Shown piece after piece: positions 17,055-25,016 of a DNA stretch of 64,000 bases. The translations under genes were made by a program, and so were the position numbers. Source of the stretch: Rhodococcus oxybenzonivorans (GTDB lineage: Bacteria; Actinomycetota; Actinomycetes; Mycobacteriales; Mycobacteriaceae). How positions within the stretch are numbered: the first letter of the stretch is position 1; each line of letters starts with the position of its first letter. Location: the NCBI RefSeq assembly GCF_003130705.1, contig NZ_CP021354.1:5332001-5396000 (forward strand), given 5' to 3'. A model generated the notes under the pieces. That model did not search any database and was not told the DNA's origin. It saw only the letters and a list, made by a program, of their open reading frames with translations.

Positions 17055-17110
17055 CTCTTCTCCGTCTCTTCGATGGCGGATGCTCTTCTCCCCCTCTTCG
17101 ATGGGGGATG
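17055..17110. repeat. Tandem duplication of 28 bp upstream of imine-reductase-like gene
   Basis: Bases 17055-17082 and 17083-17110 are the same 28-bp unit with 25 of 28 positions identical. The copy next to the gene contains its ribosome-binding site. The duplication fills the leader between the aldehyde dehydrogenase stop and this gene and may represent slippage, or a spare translation signal. Confidence 0.8.
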
Positions 17111-17155
17111 CCTCGACAGCACGTTGTCCGCCGGACGCATCCCCCGTTCCCCCGA

Positions 17156-18625
17156 CTACATCGGCAGATCAGGCGAGTCGACTCCGACGACCCGATCTCC
17201 GCAGAACACCCGCACCGATTCCGCCGGACCGTGCCCGCCGATGCCGGACGGGCCCCAGAAACTCTGGGCGGAGTCGTCGCCGAGATCGGCGAGCTTCGCG
17301 CCGTTGACCCGCACCTCGCCGGACGTGACCCGAGCACCGATCGTTATCGCGCGGTCGGTGTCAACGCCGAACACATAGGCGTCCAGGCCCGATGGGTGCG
17401 CGTTGGCGGCGCGCAGCGCGTCCTCGTCGGAATCCACGCCGTGCACGGAGACGACCGGCCCGAACAGCTCGGCCGTCGTACGGTCCGGGTCGGACCCGGT
17501 GGCTACCGTCGGTGACAGGAAGAAGCCCGCCAGGCCCGGCAGCTCCCCGGGCTGATCGATCTCGGCGCCGAGCCCGCGCAAGCCCTCGATCCGCTCGATC
17601 AGGTTCCGGAAGTGCGGCTCGTTGGAGATCGGGCCGATGTCGGATTCCACGTCGAGCGAGTGCCCGATCCGTAGCCGCGCGATGCGCTCACCGAGAGCCT
17701 CGCGCAGCGGTCGCACCAGCCGGTGCGGTGCCAGGACCTTGCCCGGCCCCTCGCACCACTGGCCGTTGAGGGTCGTCAGGCCTGCGAGGATCCCGTCGGC
17801 GGTCACGTCGAGGTCGGCGTCATCGAGCACGAGCACGGGGTTGTTGCCGCCGAGTTCGAGCTGCAGAACCTTGAAGTCCTCGGCCGCGGCGCGAGCGATG
17901 GCCCGACCGGCGCCCGGGCCGCCGGTGAAGGACACTACCTTGACTCGGCGGTCACCCGTGAGCGCGGCGCCGATGCCGCCCGTGCCGTGGACGAGCTGCA
18001 ACGCGCCCTCGGGCAGTCCGGCGTCGACGAAGCACTCGACGATCACCTGCGCGCTGGCGGGAGCGTGCTCGGACGGCTTGAGCAGCACCGGGCACCCCGA
18101 CGCCACCGCGCTGGCAATCTTCGCCGCCGGGATGAAGCTCGGGCCGTTCCACGGCGTCAGGATCGCCGCGGGCCCCCAGGGCACCCGGTACAGCCGGACG
18201 TCTCGCCCGCCCGCGGCGAGCGCGGTGACACGAGCGATCCCGCGCGCCTCGGCGGCGGCCCCGCGGATTCGGGCCGGGAGGAACGTGGCGAGTTTGCGGG
18301 TGGCGGTGATCGTCGTGCCGCTGGTGATCGCGTCGGTGCGGGCGATTTCCTCCAGCCGCTCCTCGACGTTGGCCGCGGCCCGTTCGAGCACCTCGGCCCG
18401 CTCGAGCCGGAACTCGTCATCGGCCCAGTTGAGCGCTTCGTAGGCGCGCTGGGCGTGCTGCAGCGCGCGCTCCAGGTCGGCGGGCGATGTGGTCACCATG
18501 CGGTGGACCGGCTCGCCCGTGTTCGGGTCGACGTTCCATCCGTCGAGCGTCTGGCAGGACACCCACTCACCGGCGATGTAGCTCACCGGCTGCGCGAGTG
18601 ACGTTGTCGGCGTCGTGGTGTTCAT
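17156..18625 (-). CDS. Aldehyde dehydrogenase (NAD(P)-dependent)
   Basis: The 489-residue enzyme has the canonical ALDH catalytic set: N160 in TPWNGP, K183 in LLKPSEHAP, E258 in LELGGNNP and the nucleophile C291 in NGQWCEGPGK. The FTGGPGAGR loop near residue 233 is the NAD-binding turn. It oxidises an aldehyde to the acid. The ATG overlaps the stop of the upstream alcohol dehydrogenase (ATGA), so translation is coupled. In the proposed gamma-glutamyl amine pathway it takes the PuuC role, oxidising gamma-glutamyl-amino-aldehyde, though a plain aldehyde from the alcohol dehydrogenase is equally possible. Confidence 0.92.
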   Translation of the reverse strand: MNTTTPTTSLAQPVSYIAGEWVSCQTLDGWNVDPNTGEPVHRMVTTSPADLERALQHAQRAYEALNWADDEFRLERAEVLERAAANVEERLEEIARTDAITSGTTITATRKLATFLPARIRGAAAEARGIARVTALAAGGRDVRLYRVPWGPAAILTPWNGPSFIPAAKIASAVASGCPVLLKPSEHAPASAQVIVECFVDAGLPEGALQLVHGTGGIGAALTGDRRVKVVSFTGGPGAGRAIARAAAEDFKVLQLELGGNNPVLVLDDADLDVTADGILAGLTTLNGQWCEGPGKVLAPHRLVRPLREALGERIARLRIGHSLDVESDIGPISNEPHFRNLIERIEGLRGLGAEIDQPGELPGLAGFFLSPTVATGSDPDRTTAELFGPVVSVHGVDSDEDALRAANAHPSGLDAYVFGVDTDRAITIGARVTSGEVRVNGAKLADLGDDSAQSFWGPSGIGGHGPAESVRVFCGDRVVGVDSPDLPM

Positions 18626-19752
18626 CGGGCCTCCTCCGCGGTGGGGTTGTCGGAACGGATCGGCATGGCGACGACGATGCGGGTCACCTCGCCGGACTTC
18701 ATCGCCTCGAAGCCCTCGTTGATCCGGCCGAAGTCGATGACCTCGGTGACCATTTCGTCGAGCAGCAACCGGCCGTGCTGGTACAGCCGGGCGAACTGGG
18801 CGATGTCCTCGCGCGCTTGCCCCGAGCCCATGTACGAGCCGATCAGGCGCTTCTCGCTGAAGAAGAAGTCGGACGCGGGCAGGGTCAGCTCAGTGCCCGC
18901 GGCAGCGATGCCGACGAGGCAGGCCGTGCCGGTGGGACGCACCACGTCGAGGGCCGCTGCCGCGGTGCGGGCGGATCCGACGGCCTCGAAGGAGTAGTCG
19001 ACGCCGTCGCCCAGCAGGGCGACCACCGCGGCGGCGAGGTCGTCGGTGGCACCGTTCAGGGTGTGGGTCGCGCCGTAGCCGCGGGCGGCACGAAGCCGCT
19101 GCTCGTCGAGGTCGATCGCGACGATCGCGGACGCGCCCGCGAGCCGCGCCCCCTGGATGATGGCCGAGCCGACGCCACCGCAACCGATCACGGCCACCGT
19201 GGAGCCCGGCCGCACCCGCGCCCCGCGGAACACCGCGCCGACACCGGTGACGACGCAGCACGACAGCAGGCAGCCGACCCGGGTGGACACGCCGTCGGGC
19301 AGCTTCACGGCCGCGTTCGCGCGCAGCAGCATGTGCTCGGAGAACGCGCCCAGGTCACCGAGCCGGGCGACCGGTGTCCCGTCGGGCAGGGAGTACGCCG
19401 GCCGCGGGCGGCGCCGGATCTCGTCGAGCCGCTGGCACTGGGTCGAACGGGCCGCGTTGCAGTTCGCGCACTCGCCGCACGCCGGGGTCAGCGCGCCGGT
19501 GACGTGATCGCCCGGACGTAGGTCCGTGACGGCCGAGCCGACGGATTCGACGATGCCCGCCACCTCGTGCCCGACTACCACCGGCAGCTCGGTCGCGACG
19601 GTGCCGGTGATGTAGTGCAGGTCGCTGTGGCACAGCCCGACGTGGGTGACGGCGATCCGCACCTCGTGCGGCTCGGGATCGTCGACGTGGATGTCGGTCA
19701 GGTGCAGGGGTCCGCCCACCTTCGTGAGCACAGCCGCGCGGGTGGTGATCAT
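18622..19752 (-). CDS. Zinc-dependent alcohol dehydrogenase (class III-like MDR)
   Basis: The 376-residue medium-chain dehydrogenase has the catalytic zinc ligands in GLCHSD and GHE, structural-zinc cysteines in ACGECANCNAARSTQC and the Rossmann motif AVIGCGGVGSAIIQGA. It interconverts an alcohol and an aldehyde with NAD(P). Its ATG overlaps the stop of the fused ligase/hydratase gene and its stop overlaps the aldehyde dehydrogenase start, so all three are in one operon. It may oxidise an amino-alcohol-derived intermediate to the aldehyde used by the ALDH. Confidence 0.92.
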   Translation of the reverse strand: MITTRAAVLTKVGGPLHLTDIHVDDPEPHEVRIAVTHVGLCHSDLHYITGTVATELPVVVGHEVAGIVESVGSAVTDLRPGDHVTGALTPACGECANCNAARSTQCQRLDEIRRRPRPAYSLPDGTPVARLGDLGAFSEHMLLRANAAVKLPDGVSTRVGCLLSCCVVTGVGAVFRGARVRPGSTVAVIGCGGVGSAIIQGARLAGASAIVAIDLDEQRLRAARGYGATHTLNGATDDLAAAVVALLGDGVDYSFEAVGSARTAAAALDVVRPTGTACLVGIAAAGTELTLPASDFFFSEKRLIGSYMGSGQAREDIAQFARLYQHGRLLLDEMVTEVIDFGRINEGFEAMKSGEVTRIVVAMPIRSDNPTAEEAR

Positions 19753-22181
19753 CGGTTCTCTCCGGTCGAGGTGGCGGGCTTCTTGGCGCTCCAGAAACCC
19801 TCGATACCCGCGGTGAACGCGCCGCTGTTCCACGACACGTCGGCCGCGGCGTCCTCCAGGACGAAGGCGCGTTCGATCTCCTCGGACGAGGGCCGCAGCA
19901 GCGCCAGGTGCAGGGCGGTGTTGCCGCCCTCCGGCGTCCAGGCGTGGACGAGGTCGATCGCGCGGTCCAGCAGGTCGCCCGGCTCGACGATCTGATCGAG
20001 CAGACCTATCCGCAGCGCTTCCTCTGCGCCGATGCGCTCGGAGCCCAGTACCATCCGCATCGCGTGATTGCGCACGATCCGGGTGAGGAGCACGCTCGAC
20101 GCGTTGGAGATCGTGAGGCCGCGGGCGTTCTCCGGCTGGAAGTACTCGGTCCGCGGGGTGCCGAGGCGCGCGTCGCAGCACAGCGTGATCTCCGAGGCGC
20201 CGCCCACCGCGATCCCGTTGATCGCCGCGACCACGGGCACCTTGGTCTCGATCACCGCGCGGGTGACGTCGTGGAAGGTCTCGAAGGTCTCGCGCATCTC
20301 GGCGAACGTGGTCGGCGGCGCGCCGAGGTCCTCGCCCGCGCTGAACGCGCGGCCCGTGCCCGTGATCACGATTCCCCGTGCGCGCTCGCCGGTGCCGTAT
20401 TCGCGGATGAGCGCGGCGAGGCGCAGGCGCATCTCGACGGTCAGAGCGTTGAGCTTCGCCGGGCGCCGCAGCGTGATCACGGCGGTATCGCGGATCACCT
20501 CGACGAGCACGTGTTCGGCCGCCAGGTCCGACGGCGCCGCAGCGGAGCCTGCCGGGGGCCGGTCGCGGAGGTCGAAGGTGGTGCCGGGGGCTTCGGCCGC
20601 CCTGGCTTTGAGCGCGGGCTTCGACACCCGCTCCGACGGAGTTCGGGGGAAGGCTGCGACGAATTCGACATAACGCGGCACTTTGAACCGCGCGAGCCGC
20701 TCCGCGACCCGGCCGATGATCGCTTCGGCCGTCGCCCGGTCCCAGGTGCCGCCCGCCACGAGCTGGACGAATGCCTTGACCTCCTCGCCGAGCACCTCGT
20801 CGGGCTCGGCCACGACCGCGGCCGCGACGACGCGGTCATCGGTTTCGAGCGCTGCCTCCACCTCGGCGCTTGCCACGTTCTCGCCGCCGCGCCGCACCAT
20901 GTCCTTGATGCGGCCGACCAGGCGGATCTCGCCCCGCTCGTCGGCGACGGCGAGGTCGCCGGTGTGCAACCATCCGTTCCGCAGTGTCCGCGCGGTCTCC
21001 TCGGGCCGGTTCCAGTAGCCGAGCATCATCGGCGCGCCGGACACGGTCAGCTCGCCCGGGGTACCCGCGGGGACCTCGGCGCCGTCGGTGTCCACTAGCC
21101 TGACGCGCTTGGTCGGCATGGGCCGTCCGATGCTGCCGCTGCCGACGGCCCCGGCATCGTCGAGCGGGCTGATCAGGTCGATCCCGCTCTCGGTCATGCC
21201 GAAGAGCTCTCGCCAAGGCGCACCCCAGCGGTCCTCGAGCTGGGCGTGCAGCGCCGCGGGGATCGCGGAGCAGAACACCGCGCGCAGATGGTTGTCCCGA
21301 TCGTCGGCGGCGGGCGGCTGCTTGAACAGCAGCGTGGGCATCGATCCGAGGACATAGCAGAAGGTCACCCGGTGGCGCCGCACGTCGGCCATGAACCCCG
21401 ACGCGGAGAACCGCGGCAGCACCACCAGCGGCGCGCCCGCGGTCAGGGCGAGCACCGTGTTCCACTGCGGATCCATGTACGAGAAGGGCTGCGCCGTGAG
21501 CAGCACGTCGTCGCCGCCGAGGCCGGCCGCCCCGGCGCAGCCCCACGCGATGCGGGTCCAGTAGTCGTGGGTCAGCATGCACGCCTTCGGGAATCCGGTG
21601 GTGCCCGAGGTGTATTGCAGGTTGGCCAGCGTGTCCGGGGTGATCGCGACATCGGGGGCGGTGGCCGGGAAACTCGCCTCGGCCGCGTCGGCCACGTCGA
21701 GGATGCGGATGCCCGCGAGCGCGGCGTCTCGGGAGACCACGTCACGTACCAGCGGGAGGTGCTCGGCGTCGGTGACGATGACCCGCGCGCCGGAGTCGCG
21801 AAGCACGAACTCGAGATCGGCCGCGCGGTAGGCCGAGTTGACGGGCACGACGACAGCGCCGGCCTTGAGGACCGCGAACCAGGTGAGCGGCCACTGCGCG
21901 ACGTTGGGCAGCATGATCGCGACGCGGTCGCCCGGGGCCACGCCGTCGGCCTCGATCAGGCGGTGTGCCAGCCGCGACGACGATACGTCGGCCTGCGCGT
22001 AGGTCCACGAAGCGTCGCCGAAGCGCAGCAGCTCGGCGCCGGGGGTGCGAGCGGCGCCGTCTGACAGCAGGCCGGTGACCGTGCGCACCCTGGGCGTCGC
22101 CCCCATCTGGTCGTGGGTGACGGCGGGGTGCCGCGGTGTTTCGTCCCTGGTTGTTGTCGCGGTTGTCGTGTCAGTGGACAT
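19749..22181 (-). CDS. Fused AMP-dependent acyl-CoA ligase / enoyl-CoA hydratase
   Basis: One 810-residue open frame carries two enzymes. Residues about 1-540 are an ANL acyl-CoA ligase: YTSGTTGFPKA near 188-198, WNRPEETA, WLHTGDLAV and VGRIKDMVRRGGENV. Residues about 565-810 are a crotonase with VITGTGRAFSAGEDLG and INGIAVGGASEI, the two oxyanion-hole loops, and PENARGLTIS. The usual ligase end TPTGKV is TPSERVSK here, so the position of the catalytic lysine is altered, a variant also known to me from carnitine-CoA-ligase-like proteins. The ATG at 22181 follows AGGAG and overlaps the preceding amidotransferase gene by 11 bases. Activation and hydration of an acid in one chain would suit channelling of an unsaturated acyl-CoA. 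The frame is uninterrupted between the halves. Confidence 0.88.
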   Translation of the reverse strand: MSTDTTTATTTRDETPRHPAVTHDQMGATPRVRTVTGLLSDGAARTPGAELLRFGDASWTYAQADVSSSRLAHRLIEADGVAPGDRVAIMLPNVAQWPLTWFAVLKAGAVVVPVNSAYRAADLEFVLRDSGARVIVTDAEHLPLVRDVVSRDAALAGIRILDVADAAEASFPATAPDVAITPDTLANLQYTSGTTGFPKACMLTHDYWTRIAWGCAGAAGLGGDDVLLTAQPFSYMDPQWNTVLALTAGAPLVVLPRFSASGFMADVRRHRVTFCYVLGSMPTLLFKQPPAADDRDNHLRAVFCSAIPAALHAQLEDRWGAPWRELFGMTESGIDLISPLDDAGAVGSGSIGRPMPTKRVRLVDTDGAEVPAGTPGELTVSGAPMMLGYWNRPEETARTLRNGWLHTGDLAVADERGEIRLVGRIKDMVRRGGENVASAEVEAALETDDRVVAAAVVAEPDEVLGEEVKAFVQLVAGGTWDRATAEAIIGRVAERLARFKVPRYVEFVAAFPRTPSERVSKPALKARAAEAPGTTFDLRDRPPAGSAAAPSDLAAEHVLVEVIRDTAVITLRRPAKLNALTVEMRLRLAALIREYGTGERARGIVITGTGRAFSAGEDLGAPPTTFAEMRETFETFHDVTRAVIETKVPVVAAINGIAVGGASEITLCCDARLGTPRTEYFQPENARGLTISNASSVLLTRIVRNHAMRMVLGSERIGAEEALRIGLLDQIVEPGDLLDRAIDLVHAWTPEGGNTALHLALLRPSSEEIERAFVLEDAAADVSWNSGAFTAGIEGFWSAKKPATSTGENR

Positions 22182-22938
22182 ACTCGATCTCCTGCCGTTT
22201 TCTCGATTCATCGACGATCCAGGCCATAGCCGGGTCGTCGCGTTCCATCCACTCGGGGTGCCACTGCACACCGAGGATCGGCGCGCCGGGCACCTCCACG
22301 GCCTCCGCGACCCCGTCGGGCGTGCGGCCCGTGACGACAAGGCCCGTGCCGCACCGGTCGACGGCCTGGTGGTGCCACGAGTTGGTGACGACGCTGGCGC
22401 CGAAGATCCGCGCGGCCGTGGAGCCGGGTTCGAAGCTCACGCGGTGCTCGGCGTCGCCGTCGGTGGGCGCGGCCAGCGGCGACAAGTGCGGCACCGGGCC
22501 GGGCGGCAGGTCCGCGATGAGCGTTCCGCCCAGTGCGACGTTGAGCAGCTGCATTCCCCGGCACACCCCGAGCACGGGCAAGCCGCGGTCGATGGCGGCG
22601 CGGGCCAGGGTGAACTCGTATTGGTCGCGTTCGGGGTCGTGCGCGTGGGGATCGAGCCGTGGGTCGACGTCGCGGACAACGGAGGTGTCGCCGCCCCACC
22701 GGGCCGGGTGCACGTCCTGCCCGCCGGTGATCACCACGCCGGACAACCACTCACAGGCATCGAGCGGATCGGCGTCGTAGGGCAGGTGCACGGGCACGCC
22801 GCCCGCTGTCGCGACGCGGGTGGCGAAGGCGGCCACGAACGCGTCGACGCACGCCGTGGCGTAGCGGTCGTCCGTTCCGGCGATCAGACTCAGCTGGACG
22901 CGGCGGCCGGTGATCCCGACCAATGGCTTGCCCGTCAT
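22171..22938 (-). CDS. Class I glutamine amidotransferase-like, PuuD-type gamma-glutamyl hydrolase
   Basis: The 255-residue protein has the GATase I nucleophile C126 in LGVCRGMQL and the histidine/glutamate pair H227 and E229 in WHPEW, with TGGQDVHP upstream. This is the pattern of gamma-glutamyl-gamma-aminobutyrate hydrolase (PuuD), which removes glutamate from a gamma-glutamylated amino acid. The ATG at 22938 overlaps the stop of the glutamine-synthetase-like gene. That pairing of ligase and hydrolase is the strongest sign that the operon protects an amine by glutamylation and later frees the product. Confidence 0.88.
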   Translation of the reverse strand: MTGKPLVGITGRRVQLSLIAGTDDRYATACVDAFVAAFATRVATAGGVPVHLPYDADPLDACEWLSGVVITGGQDVHPARWGGDTSVVRDVDPRLDPHAHDPERDQYEFTLARAAIDRGLPVLGVCRGMQLLNVALGGTLIADLPPGPVPHLSPLAAPTDGDAEHRVSFEPGSTAARIFGASVVTNSWHHQAVDRCGTGLVVTGRTPDGVAEAVEVPGAPILGVQWHPEWMERDDPAMAWIVDESRKRQEIEYVH

Positions 22939-24308
22939 GGGAACTCGAAGTAGCGACGGGACTCCCACGCGGAGAGTTCGGCGTACGGGTCGCCGCCCTT
23001 GGTGTGGAATTCCATCCATTCCCACCGGCGCGAGGCCACCCAGAAGTCGACGAACTCGTCACCCAGGTACTCACGGAGCACCTCGTCGCCGTCCAGCGCC
23101 GCGATGGCCTTGGTGATCGAGTCCGGGACCCGCTCGACCCCGGTGTCGTCGGGCAGGCACCACGCCATGTCGTCGACCTGCGGCGGGGCCTGCATCCTCC
23201 GTTCGATGCCTGCCACAACCCCGGCCAGCACACCGGCCAGGGCGTAGTACGGGTTGACGTCCGAGCCCGGCAGCCGGTACTCGAGCCGCGAGTACTTGGG
23301 GTGCCCGACGATGGCCCGCACCGCCGCGGTCTTGTTGTTGACGCCCCAGGAGATGGTCGTCGGTGGGCCGCTGATGTCGACGAGGCGCCGGTACGAGGTG
23401 ATCTGTGGCAGCGACAGCAGGGTGTTTCCCGCCATCGTCGTCAGCAGCCCACCGACGGCCTGCAGCATCACCTCGGACGGTCCGTCGGGTGCGAAGAACT
23501 GGTTCTCACCGTCCCGGTGCAGCGAGAGGTTGATATGCGCGCCCTGCCCGAAGCCTGCGGTCGGCTTGGCCATGAACGTCACCGTCCGGTCCTGCTCGAA
23601 CGCGACTTCCCGCATCACTTGCTTGGTGCGCACCCAGAAGTCGCCGAGCGCCACCGGATCGGTGGGTGCGAGATTCAGCTCGGTCTGGCCTGCGGCCGCC
23701 TCGTCGGTCCACGCTTCCCAGGTGATGCCGAGCTCGTCGAGCCGGTCGGTGACGGCCTCCATGTAGTCGACCCAGTCCTTCGACCTCGCCAGGTGATACG
23801 TGGCACCGGTATCCCCACCGAGCGGGGTGAGATCGCGGTAACCGCGGGCCCGCGCCTGCTGGACGGACTCCTCGAACAGTGTCGTTTCGATTTCCACCGC
23901 GACCGTGGCGGTGTAGCCGAGCGCCCGCAGTCGCTCGACCAGCCTGCGCACCATATTCCGCGGACAGATCGGTACCGGCCGCCCGTCCCGGAGCCAGTAG
24001 TCACCGATGACGGCGCCGAGGCCGGGCTTCCACTCCACCAGCGTGTCCATGTCGGGAATCATCGAGATGTCGTAGAGGTTGCCGCGCCAGTCCGGAAAGG
24101 CGTCACCGAACACGAACTCGTCGCCCAGGTCGATCGCGAACAGGATGTCGGCGAAGGCGAAGCCCGACTCCTTGCCGGACGCGAACTTCGCCGGCGTGAT
24201 GGTCTTTCCCAGGAAGCTCCCGTCGTGACCGGTGGCCTCCAGGCGGATCGCCTTTGTCGGTACTTTCCACGCGGAGCTGATGGATTCCGACGGGGTGAGC
24301 TCAGACAT
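22935..24308 (-). CDS. Glutamine-synthetase-family gamma-glutamyl-amine ligase (PuuA/GlnA3-like)
   Basis: The 457-residue protein keeps the glutamine synthetase fold markers, including GAHINLSLH, SRLEYRLPGSDVNPY and EIETTLFE. It lacks the long adenylylation-type C-terminus of housekeeping GlnA. In actinobacteria such extra glutamine synthetases ligate glutamate to polyamines or ethanolamine rather than to ammonia. Directly downstream, with 4-base overlaps, are the PuuD-like hydrolase and further oxidoreductases. The APC permease upstream would supply the amine. It overlaps the SCP2-like gene by 8 bases. The amine cannot be deduced, since active-site residues for substrate choice are not well enough defined to read here. 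Confidence 0.85.
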   Translation of the reverse strand: MSELTPSESISSAWKVPTKAIRLEATGHDGSFLGKTITPAKFASGKESGFAFADILFAIDLGDEFVFGDAFPDWRGNLYDISMIPDMDTLVEWKPGLGAVIGDYWLRDGRPVPICPRNMVRRLVERLRALGYTATVAVEIETTLFEESVQQARARGYRDLTPLGGDTGATYHLARSKDWVDYMEAVTDRLDELGITWEAWTDEAAAGQTELNLAPTDPVALGDFWVRTKQVMREVAFEQDRTVTFMAKPTAGFGQGAHINLSLHRDGENQFFAPDGPSEVMLQAVGGLLTTMAGNTLLSLPQITSYRRLVDISGPPTTISWGVNNKTAAVRAIVGHPKYSRLEYRLPGSDVNPYYALAGVLAGVVAGIERRMQAPPQVDDMAWCLPDDTGVERVPDSITKAIAALDGDEVLREYLGDEFVDFWVASRRWEWMEFHTKGGDPYAELSAWESRRYFEFP

Positions 24309-24960
24309 CGAAACGAACCTTCCACGAGGCGGCCGTCATGACCGACACCTGCGAGAGCGTCCCTTGGACCCGCAGCCCGGAGTCCAGGGAGGTGAGGAGA
24401 TAGTCGGCGCCCGTGAACACCCCGGCGAGCGCGTCGGGCGTGCCGACCATGCGGTAGGTCGTCGGGCCCGAGCCGAACCGGGCCTCCTGGGGGCCGTCCG
24501 GCCCCTGCGCGACCGCGATGAGGACGTCGGGGATGCCGCGGATGCCGCGGGTCACCTCCCAGAAGCGCTCGGCGGCCGCCTGCCACGAGGGCAGTGGGTG
24601 CTGTAGAGCGCGCAGTACACCGTCAGCCAGGTCCGCGTCACCGTCGGGGTCCTGGGTGAGCGCGAAACGGGCTTCGAGGTCGACGACCAGCGTCGCGTCG
24701 GCCGGCGCGAAGACGCCGCCGGTCACGGTGACGGCGCCGTCGCACAGCGTGACGGTGGCGGCCTGCGGGGTGTTGTGCGAGCGGACGGCGACCGTCCCGA
24801 TGCCGCGATCGAACACCTCGGGCAGATGGCCGAGCCGGACCGCGTCGCGCAGGGTCCGGCCGAGCAGCCGGACGATGGGAGTGGCGTCGTCGTCGATCTC
24901 GATCGGGGCCGGCGCGCGCTGCGCCGCCGGGCCAGGCGCGATCGTCGGGGTTTCGGTCAT
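24301..24960 (-). CDS. Uncharacterised protein, possible SCP2-like domain
   Basis: The 219-residue protein has a strand-rich N-terminal half (VAVRSHNTPQAATVTLCDGA, VTGGVFAPADATLVVD) and a C-terminal segment SGPTTYRMVGTPDALAGVF, SGLRVQGTLSQVSVM. These patterns resemble an SCP2 (sterol carrier protein) fold, a small hydrophobic-ligand-binding module, but the match is by eye. The second ATG (24960) was preferred to the one at 24966 because AAAGG then lies 7 bases away. It sits between the APC permease and the glutamine-synthetase-like gene in the same operon and may be an auxiliary binding or carrier protein. No catalytic residues are evident. Confidence 0.6.
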   Translation of the reverse strand: MTETPTIAPGPAAQRAPAPIEIDDDATPIVRLLGRTLRDAVRLGHLPEVFDRGIGTVAVRSHNTPQAATVTLCDGAVTVTGGVFAPADATLVVDLEARFALTQDPDGDADLADGVLRALQHPLPSWQAAAERFWEVTRGIRGIPDVLIAVAQGPDGPQEARFGSGPTTYRMVGTPDALAGVFTGADYLLTSLDSGLRVQGTLSQVSVMTAASWKVRFDV

Positions 24961-25016
24961 TGTCATACCTTTCTTCGGTGGCGGGTGCGGTGCTCTCGGG
25001 GCTGCGGGTGCGGCCG

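Noticed and set aside
17055..17110. Reading the 28-bp tandem duplication as a mobile-element scar
   Set aside because: The two copies are directly adjacent with nothing inserted between, which fits slippage better than target-site duplication.
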